DNA of 64,000 bases from Vibrio barjaei (GTDB lineage: Bacteria; Pseudomonadota; Gammaproteobacteria; Enterobacterales; Vibrionaceae), in assembly GCF_001639065.2 (NCBI RefSeq), contig NZ_LQXO02000053.1:496001-560000 (forward strand). The letters run 5' to 3'. The notes beneath the pieces are model-generated. The model made no database searches. It saw only the letters and a list, made by a program, of their open reading frames with translations, and was not told the origin of the DNA. A program made the position numbers and the translations under genes. This document shows positions 53,629 through 63,630 of the stretch, one piece after another; within the stretch, counting starts at the first letter, position 1; each line of letters begins with the position of its first letter.

Positions 53629-54348
53629 TAAGGCCTTAGAGACCGCTTGCGTGCGAGAGAATGCATTGAGCTTTTCACTCGCATTCTGAATATGAAAATT
53701 TACTGTGCGCTCAGAGCAACCGATAATCTGGGCCACTTCCCATGAACTTTTGCCTTCCGCAACCCAAGCTAAACATATTTGCTCTCTAAGTGTGAGGCTC
53801 GATTTAACTTGTCCGAACTGCTTTTCACATACATGGTTTCTGATATCGTTAATGTAATCAGCTACCAGACTCCCGACGTAAGTTGACAGGATCGTTGATT
53901 CGTGGCCTATTTTCCGAGTTCCTTTCCTGTTAGAAAAGCTGATTAGTCCCAAACACCCATGGTTGGCGCGAAGCGGGATAGTAATACCATCCCCTAAACC
54001 AAAATCAGACGCCAATTTAATAACATTTTTATCATCTGGAATATCATTAGCGAGAAGAGATCGCCATTGGAGAGGAAGCATGCTATTTCGACAATGAAGA
54101 ACAACTTGATCGAAGTACATGACTTCATTGTCTTCATAGAACTGTCGCCAAGCTAAAGGTTGGTTAGTCAACACGACATTTTCAGCTCTCATTACTGTCA
54201 CCGGAACCGAAACCGCAAAAAGATAGTGCTCAAAGCCAATAACTTCAGTTACCTCGGCAAGTTTACCACTGAGATCCTCAAAGTTAAATTCGTCGCTTGA
54301 TCCTATATCTCTGATCAAAGTCGCGTTTATTTTATCAACTAACTGCAC
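53569..54348 (-). CDS. LuxR-family acyl-homoserine lactone receptor
   Basis: 259 residues, GTG start at 54348 with AAGGGCTAATT upstream. N-terminal autoinducer-binding domain keeps the TraR/LuxR residues with exact spacing: Trp67, Tyr71, Asp80, Trp95. C-terminal helix-turn-helix SSWEVAQIIGCSERTVNFHI with QNASEKLNAFSRTQAVSKA. Convergent with the luxI-type gene and overlapping its 3' end by 60 bases. Likely partner of that synthase. Confidence 0.9.
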   Translation of the reverse strand: MQLVDKINATLIRDIGSSDEFNFEDLSGKLAEVTEVIGFEHYLFAVSVPVTVMRAENVVLTNQPLAWRQFYEDNEVMYFDQVVLHCRNSMLPLQWRSLLANDIPDDKNVIKLASDFGLGDGITIPLRANHGCLGLISFSNRKGTRKIGHESTILSTYVGSLVADYINDIRNHVCEKQFGQVKSSLTLREQICLAWVAEGKSSWEVAQIIGCSERTVNFHIQNASEKLNAFSRTQAVSKALLTGSIEPMLVYGSVGKPIS

Positions 54349-54431
54349 AATTAGCCCTTATCTCCAATTACGCCCATGAGACTATGCACTCTATTGAACA
54401 AGATAACGAGACTAAAACCAGATTACAAACA

Positions 54432-55325
54432 TTAAGAACTGAAGCACGCAATTAAATGACGTACACACTCCTTAATCTTACGAGGTTGATACCTATCCCT
54501 ATGATAAATTAGCGAAAGTGGTACCAATTCAATGCCCCAATCATCAAATACTGGCCTTAGCACCCCTGCCGCTAATTCGTCTTCGCAGTATAGTGTCGGG
54601 ACTCGAATTAACCCTAACCCTGACTTTGCCGCATTAATTAGCACACGCCCGTTTTTGCATTTCAGGGTGCCATTTATAGAAGTTTCGAAGACTTCTTGAT
54701 TGATGTTATTTACAAAGCGCCATTTGGTTACTGAACCTGTAATGCATTTGTGATGCTTTAGTTCTTGTGGGTGAGTCAACTTAGGGTATTTAGCAAGGTA
54801 ATCAGGACTGGCTAGCGTTTGCATTTCGATGTTTGTGAGATGTCTAGCGATATAATTGGAATCAGGTAATACCCCCATACGTATGGCTAAATCAAACTCT
54901 TCTTCGAGTAAATCTACCCGATGGCTCGAGAAGTCGAGCTCTATATTCACCTCTGGATACTTCAATATAAACTGAGACAAGTAGGTTGCAACAAGCTCTT
55001 CACCTATATAACCACCTACACAGTTGATCTTAATGCTTCCTCGGACTTCTTCCACATCATCAATTGCAGCATGTACTGCTTGGTCTATCGACTGCAATGC
55101 ACCATCACAGGAGCTTAAAAACGCTTTGCCAGCGTCCGTTAGCTTCATTGTTCGAGTGGTTCGAATAAGTAGGCTCACTCCCATTTGCTTTTCCAGCGAT
55201 TGAATCTGCCTCGAAACATGGGATCTCGACACGTTGAGCGCTTCAGCAGCCTTGGTAAAGTTACCTAAGTTAGCGACCAGCACAAAAGCGCGGACATCAA
55301 GAAGATTAATAGATGAATGATACAT
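54432..55325 (-). CDS. LysR-family transcriptional regulator
   Basis: 297 residues from the ATG at 55325; the open frame extends to a TTG six codons earlier. N-terminal HTH: LLDVRAFVLVANLGNFTKAA, SRSHVSRQIQSLEKQMG, then RTTRTMKLTDAGK; the C-terminal sensor resembles the CrgA/DmlR-type subgroup (GLIRVPTLYCEDELAAG). Divergent from the dcuC gene across about 440 bp, so DcuC may be its target. Confidence 0.86.
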   Translation of the reverse strand: MYHSSINLLDVRAFVLVANLGNFTKAAEALNVSRSHVSRQIQSLEKQMGVSLLIRTTRTMKLTDAGKAFLSSCDGALQSIDQAVHAAIDDVEEVRGSIKINCVGGYIGEELVATYLSQFILKYPEVNIELDFSSHRVDLLEEEFDLAIRMGVLPDSNYIARHLTNIEMQTLASPDYLAKYPKLTHPQELKHHKCITGSVTKWRFVNNINQEVFETSINGTLKCKNGRVLINAAKSGLGLIRVPTLYCEDELAAGVLRPVFDDWGIELVPLSLIYHRDRYQPRKIKECVRHLIACFSS

Positions 55326-55767
55326 GATGAAGCTCTCAAGCAAGTGATGACATTATTCTGTCGTGCATGGCTAGAATTGCAATAGAAACCAAGAATTAAT
55401 CTCTCATCGTTAAGTACTGCTAGATCAATACTGAATCACTTTAAGTTGACTAGATACTAAAAGAAACACCAAGGACACACAGTGTATTTCACCAAATCAT
55501 TCACAAAGCAAATCCCTCTCCGATTTGGATAATTATTCTTCACCGTGAGCCAAGTAATACTTTTGTGGTAGTGATTTAATCTAGAATTAACAGCTAGAGA
55601 ACAAATATAAAACAGATAAATTACCCAATATTCTCAATTGAATTAATTGTTTGTCTTAGATCATTACATCGGCATGTAGTTGTCGTGCCACAGTGTAATA
55701 TTTTGTACAGTTTCTGACATATTTTGAAATAGATGCTTTAGATATTTAACAGTTTCAAGGGAGAATT
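55326..55767. promoter_or_regulatory. Divergent LysR-dcuC intergenic region
   Basis: About 440 bp, A/T-rich, with no gene seen. It should hold both promoters. I looked for an FNR-type dyad but found no convincing one. Confidence 0.4.
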
Positions 55768-57135
55768 ATGTTAGAACTATTAATTGGTCTAGTCGTGACG
55801 GTCGCCGTCGGCTACTTCATTGTAAAAGGCTACCGACCAGCTGGCGTACTACTGACCGCAGGTATTGCACTACTGCTATTAACAGGGATTTTGGGCCATA
55901 CCGTACTACCGGCGAAAATCACCTCTACGGGCAACATCGTTACTGATTCACTCGAATACGTGAAGTATATGCTGCAATATAGAGGTGGCGGTCTGGGTAT
56001 GCAAATCATGCTACTTTGTGGTTTTGCCTCTTACATGACCCACATTGGCGCAAACAACGTAGTAGTAAAACAGTTTTCAAAACCCCTCTCTTTCATCAAG
56101 TCTCCTTACATTCTACTTGTTGCCGCTTATATTGTGGCTTGTTTAATGTCTCTAGCGGTGAGTTCAGCAACGGGTCTTGGTGTTCTACTAATGGCAACCT
56201 TGTTCCCTATGATGACGGCCATGGGTATCTCTCGCCCAGCTGCGGTTGCAGTGTGTGCTTCACCAGCTGCCATCATTCTGTCTCCAACTTCCGGTGACGT
56301 CGTGATTGCCGCAGAAAAGTCTGGTCTTGCGCTTGACGTATTCGCAGTACAAACCGTCTTACCAGTTTCAATCTGTGCCATTATTGTTATGGCTGCTGCC
56401 GCGTTTTTTTGGAATAAATATCTAGATAAGAAAGAAAATACGCCAATGGAGCGTGTTGATGTGTCAGAAATGAAAGTAGACGCACCAGCGTTCTACTGCA
56501 TTCTGCCTTTCTTACCGATCATCGGTGTTTTCCTTTTCAATGGCCGTACGATTCCAGGTCTTACACTTGATATCTACACTATCGTTGTAGGCTCTATCTT
56601 CCTAGGTGCAGTCATCGACTTTATTACTAAGCGCTTCAACGGCCAAAAAACATTAGAAGACTTAGAATCTTGCTATCAAGGTATGGCCGATGCCTTTAAA
56701 GGCGTTGTCATGCTCTTAGTTGCCGCAGGTGTATTCGCACAAGGCTTAATGTCTATTGGTGCGATCGACAATCTTCTTCACCTTGCAGACAAAGCGGGAG
56801 CTGGTGGTGTCGCACTAATGCTAATCCTAACCGGTCTGACTGTCGCAGCAGCGATTGCAACAGGTTCGGGTAATGCACCATTCTATGCGTTCGTTGAACT
56901 AGCGCCTTCTCTAGCAGCAAAAATGGGATTAAATCCTGCGTTCCTAATCATCCCTATGCTACAAGCCTCAAACCTAGGTCGCACAATATCGCCAGTTTCT
57001 GGTGTTATCGTCGCCACATCGGGTATGGGTAATATTTCTCCATTTGAGGTTGTGAAGCGTACCTCGGTTCCTGTGCTTGCAGGCCTGATTACAGTAATCA
57101 TAGGCACCATGGTATTAGTACCGATGAGTGCATAG
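55768..57135 (+). CDS. dcuC: DcuC-family C4-dicarboxylate transporter
   Basis: Anaerobic C4-dicarboxylate carrier (fumarate/succinate exchange or succinate efflux in enterics), 455 residues with about 12 helices. Typical DcuC segments: GYFIVKGYRPAGVLLTAGIA, GGGLGMQIMLLCGFASYMTH and SPTSGDVVIAAEKSG. The ATG at 55768 follows AAGGGAGAATT. Divergent from a LysR regulator; terminator directly after. Confidence 0.9.
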   Translation: MLELLIGLVVTVAVGYFIVKGYRPAGVLLTAGIALLLLTGILGHTVLPAKITSTGNIVTDSLEYVKYMLQYRGGGLGMQIMLLCGFASYMTHIGANNVVVKQFSKPLSFIKSPYILLVAAYIVACLMSLAVSSATGLGVLLMATLFPMMTAMGISRPAAVAVCASPAAIILSPTSGDVVIAAEKSGLALDVFAVQTVLPVSICAIIVMAAAAFFWNKYLDKKENTPMERVDVSEMKVDAPAFYCILPFLPIIGVFLFNGRTIPGLTLDIYTIVVGSIFLGAVIDFITKRFNGQKTLEDLESCYQGMADAFKGVVMLLVAAGVFAQGLMSIGAIDNLLHLADKAGAGGVALMLILTGLTVAAAIATGSGNAPFYAFVELAPSLAAKMGLNPAFLIIPMLQASNLGRTISPVSGVIVATSGMGNISPFEVVKRTSVPVLAGLITVIIGTMVLVPMSA

Positions 57136-57153
57136 TCTGATAATCGATTATCC

Positions 57154-57179
57154 AAGGGAAGCAACTGCTTCCCTTTTTT
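57154..57179 (+). terminator. Terminator after dcuC
   Basis: AAGGGAAGC (57154-57162), loop AACT, GCTTCCCTT (57167-57175), then T residues. Confidence 0.88.
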
Positions 57180-57301
57180 ACGTCCAAACCAAAACTTAAC
57201 CTTAGGCTAAATAAAAAATCAAATGGTTACACCTCAAGCTGAAATGTACGTACTAAGCTTTGTAGTGCGAGGACAATAAAGCCAGTAAAGAGGAAACAAT
57301 A

Positions 57302-58045
57302 ATGAATAAGAGACTCATTGGAATGCTTCTCGGTACAGCGTTAGTCAGTAGTTACTCTGTAGCGGGTGAACATGTTATCTATGAGGTAGATGGACAACCT
57401 TATGAAGGGTACTGGGCCAAAGTGAATAATACAGCTCCACTTGTGCTGCTAGTTCATGACTGGGACGGTCTCACTGAGTACGAAGAAGACCGAGCGGAAA
57501 TGCTTAATGAAATGGGCTATAACGTATTCGCAGTAGACTTATTCGGGCAAGACGTTCGTCCAACAAAAGTAGAAGACAAGAAGCAGCACACGGGTGAGCT
57601 ATATAAAGACAGGGGCAAGCTTCTAGCTCTGATGAATGCTGGACTACAAGAAGCCGGCAAGCTTGGCGGAAACTTAGATGATACTGTGGTCATGGGTTAC
57701 TGCTTCGGTGGTGCTGCTGTCTTGGAATCAGCGCGATCAGGTATGAATGCACGAGGCTTTGTTAGCTTCCATGGTGGCTTGACAACGCCTGATGGACAAA
57801 ACTACGCACAAACTAAAGCACCGATCCTAGTACTTCACGGCACTGCTGACACTGCAATACCCATGTCTCAGTTTGCACAGCTTGCGGTGGAATTAGAAGA
57901 GAACGGTGTAGAGCATGAGATGATCACCTACAGTGGTGCACCACATGCCTTTACCGTGTTTGGTTCTAAAAACTACCGCGAAGACGCTGATAAAAAGTCT
58001 TGGAAAGCCTTCTCTGAGTTTTTGGTTGCTAAGACCGGAAAATAA
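57302..58045 (+). CDS. Dienelactone hydrolase-family protein, secreted
   Basis: Alpha/beta-hydrolase of 247 residues with a signal peptide (MNKRLIGMLLGTALVSSYSV, cleaved after AG). Catalytic triad visible as Cys134 (GYCFGG), Asp183 (HGTADTA) and His215 (GAPHAF); Cys instead of Ser as nucleophile is the dienelactone hydrolase hallmark. A periplasmic location is unusual for the family. The ATG follows AGAGGAAACAATA. The substrate is unknown. Confidence 0.87.
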   Translation: MNKRLIGMLLGTALVSSYSVAGEHVIYEVDGQPYEGYWAKVNNTAPLVLLVHDWDGLTEYEEDRAEMLNEMGYNVFAVDLFGQDVRPTKVEDKKQHTGELYKDRGKLLALMNAGLQEAGKLGGNLDDTVVMGYCFGGAAVLESARSGMNARGFVSFHGGLTTPDGQNYAQTKAPILVLHGTADTAIPMSQFAQLAVELEENGVEHEMITYSGAPHAFTVFGSKNYREDADKKSWKAFSEFLVAKTGK

Positions 58046-58083
58046 ATCACCTGTTCGGCTTAAACTAGATAAATGGTAAACAA

Positions 58084-58114
58084 AAAAAGGTCAGACGATA
58101 CGTCTGACCTTTTT
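58084..58114. terminator. Bidirectional terminator
   Basis: AAAAAGGTCAGACG (58084-58097), loop ATA, CGTCTGACCTTTTT (58101-58114), between the convergent hydrolase and RND permease genes. Confidence 0.9.
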
Positions 58115-58131
58115 AATCATTTCAATGTAAC

Positions 58132-61100
58132 TTAAGCTGGATTCTTAGCCTTAAACAAAATCGCGTACATTACTGGGATGAAGACCAAGGTTAAAATGGT
58201 CGCAAATCCCAACCCGAACATGACCGTAATAGACATGTTAACGAAGAATACGTCTCCCAATAGTGGGATCATACCTAATATCGTTGTACATGCCGCAAGC
58301 ATTACTGGTCGCATACGAGAGATCGAAGAATCAATAATCGCATCATAGAGCGGCTTTTCTTCCGCTTGCATATCGATTTCTTCTAACAACACTATCGCAT
58401 TCTTAATCAATAGACCGATTAAACTCAATGCACCAAGCAACGCCATAAAGTCAAAGGCACCATCAAGTAGCAGAAGGCCAGCTGTAATGCCAATGATTGC
58501 CAGCGGGACGGTAATCCAGATAATCAGTGGCTGACGTACTTTCCCAAACAGCAACACAACCACGATAATCATCATGATGAATGAAACTGGAATAGCACTA
58601 AATAAGGCTCCTTGCGCTTCTGCTGAATCTTCGTACTCACCACCCCAGTCCATCGAATAACCTGGTGGTAGTTCGATAGCTTCTATCTGTGGCTTTAGTC
58701 GTTCAAACAATGGTGCAGCCAGCTCACCCGTAGGGTTAGCAGAAGCGATAATGGTAGTCAAACGATCGCGTCCACGAATCATTGCATCTTCCCATACCGT
58801 TTCAAAGCCAACGACAACTTGTGCAATTGGAACCGTTCTTTGCAGTACTGGGCTGTATACTTGCGCATCCATCAATTGAGCAACGTTTTGTCGCTCGCTC
58901 GCATCGGAACGGAAGTAAATCGGTAATAGCCTCACCCCATCACGATAAATACCAACTTGAGAGCCTTCACTCGCTGCTTTCAAAGAAGCGGTTAGCTCAG
59001 TACGAGTGATACCGAGTTGTCGAGCCACCTGTTCATTAAAGATTGGTTTAATCAACTTAACCGGTTGACGCCAGTCGTTACGAACTTCCTTAGTCTCAGG
59101 GTCAGCATGCATGATCGCTTCAGCTTGAGACGCTAGATCACGCAATACTTCTGGATCCGGACCAGCAAATCGCGCTTCAATTTTAGAGTCACGTCCAGGG
59201 CCGATACGTAGCCCTTTGATCTTAGGCTCAATATTGTCGATATTTTCTGTCATGAAAGTATCGATTTTCTTTTGTAACGGTGCGATCTGTTCACGAGTTT
59301 CAGTACGAACAATGATCTGACCGTAAGCTTTTGTGGAGTCTTGTGGTGTATATACCAACGAAAAGCGTGATGCTCCGCCACCAATAAAGCTCGCCGTCCA
59401 CTCAACCCCTTCCTGTTCACGAATAAAGTCGGCAATTTTCAGGGTATCATCGCGAGTTTGACGAATATCGGTACCCTCAACTTCCCAAACATCCACGAAG
59501 AACATTGGCGTGTTTGCATTTGGGAAGAACGCATTCTTAACGAATCCAAATCCCCATACCGAAGCAACAAACATTGCCAAAATCACACTAATAGTCAGTG
59601 CTCTTTGCTTAAGCGCAAACTGAAGGACGCTCTTATAAATAACAAAGCCAGCACCTGCGTATGGGTCTTTCTCTTCTTCCCCTTCTTTCTTGTCGTCTTT
59701 TTTGAGCAATAATGCACAAAGTAGTGGTGTCGTCGATACTGCCGTAACCCAGCTTAAAGACAGAGATATTAGGATTACGTAGAATAGAGAGCGGGTAAAT
59801 TCACCAGTGTTACTCTGAGACATACCAATTGCTGCGAACGCTAAGATACCTACAGCGGTACCACCGAGTAGCGCCCAGCCATTCGCGCCAACGACTTCTC
59901 CTGCGGCCTTCATCGCAGGAACACCGCGCTTGATCCGTATCATCATCCCTTCGGCGACAACGATCGCATTATCTACCAACATCCCGAGAGCAATGATCAA
60001 CGCGCCCAGAGAGATACGTTGTAGCTCGATACCATACATGTGCATTAGTGCCAAGGTACCTGCCACGGTGATCATCAATACAGCGCCGATAATAAGTCCG
60101 ACACGCAAACCCATAAAGGCAAGTAAAACAACAACTACGATAATCAACGCTTCGACCGTGTTGGTCACAAAGCCAGCTACTGACTGATCAACCTCAGATG
60201 GCTGATCGTAGATGATATCTAGGTTCATCCCTAGAGGGATTTGGTTCTCTAGACTTGCGATCTTATCTGCGATTAATCCGCCTACTTCCACAACGTTTTT
60301 GCCAGGAAGCATTGAAATACCAACTGTTAACGAAGGTTTTCCATTGAAGTAGATAAGCTTCGATGGCTCTTCGACATATTCACGCGTTACTTCAGCAATA
60401 TCGCCTAAACGAATTAGCTTCTTGGTGTCGCTTGAGATAAGTAGATCTTCAATTTCGCTTACATGCTTGAAGCTACCTGTAGGTTCAATTCGAATAAACT
60501 CGGGACCAACACGGAAACGACCAGAATCGGAAACCAGGTTTTGAGAACTTAGCAGATTCTCTATCGTTGCCATATCGATGCCAAGTTCCGCCATTTTTGC
60601 TCTAGACATCTGAACATAAACGACTTCTTTTTGGTCACCATCAATTGCAACTTTACGTACGCCGGGGACAAGTACTAGCTGTTTCTTCAGGTTGTCTGCA
60701 ACATCTTTTAGCTCACGATAGGTATAACCTTCGCCATTAAGCGCTAGGAATCCACCATAAACATCGGCAAAATCGTCGATAATTTGTGGCTCGCCTGCAC
60801 CAGGAGGCAATTTATGCTTATTGTCAGCAATTTTACGTCGAAGTTCATCGTATATACCTGGCATTTCAGCTGAGGTATATTCGTCTTTAAACTCAATCGT
60901 AATATCCGACAAACCTTCACGAGTTACTGAGCGTTTGATCCGTTTAACTTGCCCAAGAAGACGAACCGCATCTTCGATGTGGTACGTAACCTCGTCGTAA
61001 ACTTCCTGAGGAGAAGCTCCTGGATAAGCAGTAATGATTTTAGCTTCTTTGATTGTGAATGCAGGGTCCTCAAGTTTACCCATTTCAAAGTAAGCCAAAA

Positions 61101-61176
61101 CACCGCCAATGGTCATTAGCAGGACTAAAAGCCAGCTATTCACCTTATTCTTTACTGAATACTCACCTAAATTCAT
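58132..61176 (-). CDS. RND efflux permease (AcrB/MexB-like superfamily)
   Basis: Inner-membrane proton-driven drug or metabolite exporter, 1014 residues, the normal size. Twelve helices with two large periplasmic loops; helix IV carries the proton-relay Asp in GMLVDNAIVVAEGM. Early landmark FEMGKLEDPAFTIKEAKI is typical of the shorter RND subgroup found in Vibrio. The ATG at 61176 follows AAGAGATGTTTT. Its adaptor gene is immediately upstream; no outer-membrane TolC gene in the window. Confidence 0.93.
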   Translation of the reverse strand: MNLGEYSVKNKVNSWLLVLLMTIGGVLAYFEMGKLEDPAFTIKEAKIITAYPGASPQEVYDEVTYHIEDAVRLLGQVKRIKRSVTREGLSDITIEFKDEYTSAEMPGIYDELRRKIADNKHKLPPGAGEPQIIDDFADVYGGFLALNGEGYTYRELKDVADNLKKQLVLVPGVRKVAIDGDQKEVVYVQMSRAKMAELGIDMATIENLLSSQNLVSDSGRFRVGPEFIRIEPTGSFKHVSEIEDLLISSDTKKLIRLGDIAEVTREYVEEPSKLIYFNGKPSLTVGISMLPGKNVVEVGGLIADKIASLENQIPLGMNLDIIYDQPSEVDQSVAGFVTNTVEALIIVVVVLLAFMGLRVGLIIGAVLMITVAGTLALMHMYGIELQRISLGALIIALGMLVDNAIVVAEGMMIRIKRGVPAMKAAGEVVGANGWALLGGTAVGILAFAAIGMSQSNTGEFTRSLFYVILISLSLSWVTAVSTTPLLCALLLKKDDKKEGEEEKDPYAGAGFVIYKSVLQFALKQRALTISVILAMFVASVWGFGFVKNAFFPNANTPMFFVDVWEVEGTDIRQTRDDTLKIADFIREQEGVEWTASFIGGGASRFSLVYTPQDSTKAYGQIIVRTETREQIAPLQKKIDTFMTENIDNIEPKIKGLRIGPGRDSKIEARFAGPDPEVLRDLASQAEAIMHADPETKEVRNDWRQPVKLIKPIFNEQVARQLGITRTELTASLKAASEGSQVGIYRDGVRLLPIYFRSDASERQNVAQLMDAQVYSPVLQRTVPIAQVVVGFETVWEDAMIRGRDRLTTIIASANPTGELAAPLFERLKPQIEAIELPPGYSMDWGGEYEDSAEAQGALFSAIPVSFIMMIIVVVLLFGKVRQPLIIWITVPLAIIGITAGLLLLDGAFDFMALLGALSLIGLLIKNAIVLLEEIDMQAEEKPLYDAIIDSSISRMRPVMLAACTTILGMIPLLGDVFFVNMSITVMFGLGFATILTLVFIPVMYAILFKAKNPA

Positions 61177-61203
61177 AAAACATCTCTTCTTGCTGAGTTA
61201 CAG

Positions 61204-62295
61204 TTATTGCGCCTGATCGATTTCAGGCATTAGGCTCACTTCCATACCTTTAATCAAAAATGGAACACCTACAGTGACAATGCGTTCACCCATTTCAAGT
61301 CCAGAGAGTACCGTGATTCTGTCACCAGTCATCGTGGAGACTTCGATCTGCTTTGGAGAAACCGTGTTGTCGTCCCCAACAACCCACACTGTGGCATTAT
61401 GTGCATTGTCGCTAATTACCGCAGTTGCAGGCACTTGGATTGAGCCTTTCGTTTCTTGAAGTTTAGAAAAGTCTGCAGTGACATAGCCCGTCATGCCTGG
61501 AAGGATATTTTGATCCGATGGTGCCTCAAGTGTCACCGTCACCTCAAAGGTTTGTGTATCAGCATCAGCTTTAGAGGACACTTCCGTCACCGTGACTGGA
61601 TATGGTTTCTCTCGAGCTACATCAAAATAAGCGAAGACCGGTATCTCTACAGGATCTTCAGCTTGTTCATCACGAATTTGCCTTACTAATTTTTCAGGAA
61701 CGTTAAATTTCAATTCAAGGGTATTTAGGTTTTGGAAAGTAAACACCACCTGCTTAGCTTCAACGTTTTCGAAATTTTGAATATCTCGTTGTGCCACAAA
61801 ACCGTCAAAAGGCGCTAAAAGTTTGGTATAGCCAAGTTCTGTGTTTGCTTTATCGTATGCTGCTTTTGCACGTGTCAAATTAGCGCGCAACTGCTCAAAA
61901 TCTTTTTTGGAGATAAAGTTATCTTTGATCAGTTCTTGAGCGCGTTTGAAGTCAGCTTGAGTTCGCTGCAAAGTCGCGCGTGTATCACGCACAGCAAGTT
62001 TGAAATTAGTGTCATCTAATGTCGCAAGTACCGTGCCTTTCTCAACATTATCACCCTCTTTCACTGGAATGCTATTGACCTTACCCGAAACACGGAAAGC
62101 CATATCAGCACGATTCGACGCGAGAACACGCGCTGGGAATTCACGAATCATACTTTGGTTCTCTAAACCAATGACCATAGTTTTAACAGGACGAACAACT
62201 GGCGCTTCTGCCTTTTGTTCTGGTTCAGGACTGCATCCTGATAGAGCAACACCGATTACCGTTGCTAAAGTTAGCGCACGTAAATGAGTTTTCAT
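61204..62295 (-). CDS. RND efflux periplasmic adaptor (membrane-fusion protein)
   Basis: Lipoprotein bridging the RND pump to TolC, 363 residues. Lipoprotein signal MKTHLRALTLATVIGVALSGC (lipobox Cys21). Biotinyl-lipoyl halves: VSGKVNSIPVKEGDNVEKGT and KLLAPFDGFVAQRDI, with an alpha-helical hairpin between. The ATG at 62295 follows GGGTGG; the frame also holds an earlier GTG. First gene of the two-gene pump operon. Confidence 0.92.
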   Translation of the reverse strand: MKTHLRALTLATVIGVALSGCSPEPEQKAEAPVVRPVKTMVIGLENQSMIREFPARVLASNRADMAFRVSGKVNSIPVKEGDNVEKGTVLATLDDTNFKLAVRDTRATLQRTQADFKRAQELIKDNFISKKDFEQLRANLTRAKAAYDKANTELGYTKLLAPFDGFVAQRDIQNFENVEAKQVVFTFQNLNTLELKFNVPEKLVRQIRDEQAEDPVEIPVFAYFDVAREKPYPVTVTEVSSKADADTQTFEVTVTLEAPSDQNILPGMTGYVTADFSKLQETKGSIQVPATAVISDNAHNATVWVVGDDNTVSPKQIEVSTMTGDRITVLSGLEMGERIVTVGVPFLIKGMEVSLMPEIDQAQ

Positions 62296-62592
62296 AACAA
62301 CCACCCAACAAAAAAATTTATAAAAACCAAGACAATAATAGGTCTAAGAAATCAATTACACGTTATTGGTACAAGTTACATTAAGCGCAGCAAAAAGCAA
62401 CAAACCACAAACAAAAAACCAACCTTTGAAAAATCCCATTAGTTGCCTCAACTAGCTAAGCCTAGACAGGGCAATATCTAAGACCTTAAATTAACTACGA
62501 GTTCATTCTTTTTTTGGTTTTTTTAGCTTTAATTGAAACGATAAATAAGTATCCCATACTGATACATATGATCAATATTACATGTACATTGT
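62296..62592. other. Divergent intergenic region, no gene seen
   Basis: About 300 bp, very A/T-rich, between the efflux adaptor and the cytochrome peroxidase gene. It should hold both promoters. Confidence 0.4.
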
Positions 62593-63630
62593 ATGAACAA
62601 AATTCTCATTAGGTGGTTATCCTCACTATTCGCTATTTTGATACTTGGCACCTACCTGCTTTTGAATTTTGACTCGCCCCTGACACTCGAACAACTTGAA
62701 CACGAAGAACACCACTCCCTTGCCCACAAGCGACAATATGGCGTCCTTAACCTTGTTGCTCCAATAAAACACGCCAAACTAGAGGGCAATGACAAAAATA
62801 AGGCGCAGTTAGGGCTACAACTTTTTCTTGACCCTAGGCTGTCTTCCAACCAACAAGTGAGCTGTGACTCTTGCCATCATATTTTCGATAATGGCGCGGA
62901 AAGCACCCGCGTCTCACAGGGTGTAAACGGAACAGGCGTTAGGAATTCTCCTACAGTATTCAACATAGCCTATAACACACGTTTTTTCTGGGATGGGCGT
63001 GCTTCAAGCCTCGAGAAGCAAATAGACGGTCCCGTCCACAACCCTCTCGAAATGAACACTAACTGGAGAAACATCGTTGAATACGTGCAATCGGAGCAAG
63101 ACTATCGCGTACAATTCAACGAGTATTTTGGAGGGGTCATCACCGAAGAGACTGTCAAAAACGCCTTAGTTACATTTATGACCGCACTTAACACGCCAGA
63201 CTCGCCTTTCGACTTATTTCTCAAAGGACAAACCGACGCAATGGAGCCAATTGCCCACTTGGGGTGGGAGAAGTTCCAGTCTCTGGGCTGTGTGGTATGC
63301 CATCAGGGAACTAACATAGGCGGTAACCTTTTTCAGAGATTTGGCAATGTCAACACTACGACCACTAGAGAGAGAGATTTAGGTCGTTACAACGTCACTG
63401 GTATTGATTCCGATAAAGGAGTGTTTCGTGTACCTAGTCTTAGAAATGTCGCAAAGACTGCACCTTATTTTCATGATGGTCGTGCTGCGACATTGGAAGA
63501 GGCGATTGTCACCATGGCCAAAATACAGCTAGGAAGAGAGTTAGATGCCACTACGACTCTTGAAATTAGTGCCTTTCTTAATGCACTGTCAGCACCGCCT
63601 CCCCCACTCTTGACGGAGTTAGTGCAATGA
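62593..63630 (+). CDS. Di-haem cytochrome c peroxidase-family protein
   Basis: 345 residues. N-terminal membrane anchor (WLSSLFAILILGTYLLL, about 8-25), then a CCP/MauG fold with two c-type haem sites: CDSCH (Cys91-His95) and CVVCH (Cys233-His237). The motif TVFNIAYNTRFFWDGRASSL and the conserved HDGRAATLEEA (about 311-321) are typical. Reduces hydrogen peroxide in the periplasm using electrons from small cytochromes. Its stop overlaps the start of the next gene (ATGA). Confidence 0.9.
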   Translation: MNKILIRWLSSLFAILILGTYLLLNFDSPLTLEQLEHEEHHSLAHKRQYGVLNLVAPIKHAKLEGNDKNKAQLGLQLFLDPRLSSNQQVSCDSCHHIFDNGAESTRVSQGVNGTGVRNSPTVFNIAYNTRFFWDGRASSLEKQIDGPVHNPLEMNTNWRNIVEYVQSEQDYRVQFNEYFGGVITEETVKNALVTFMTALNTPDSPFDLFLKGQTDAMEPIAHLGWEKFQSLGCVVCHQGTNIGGNLFQRFGNVNTTTTRERDLGRYNVTGIDSDKGVFRVPSLRNVAKTAPYFHDGRAATLEEAIVTMAKIQLGRELDATTTLEISAFLNALSAPPPPLLTELVQ

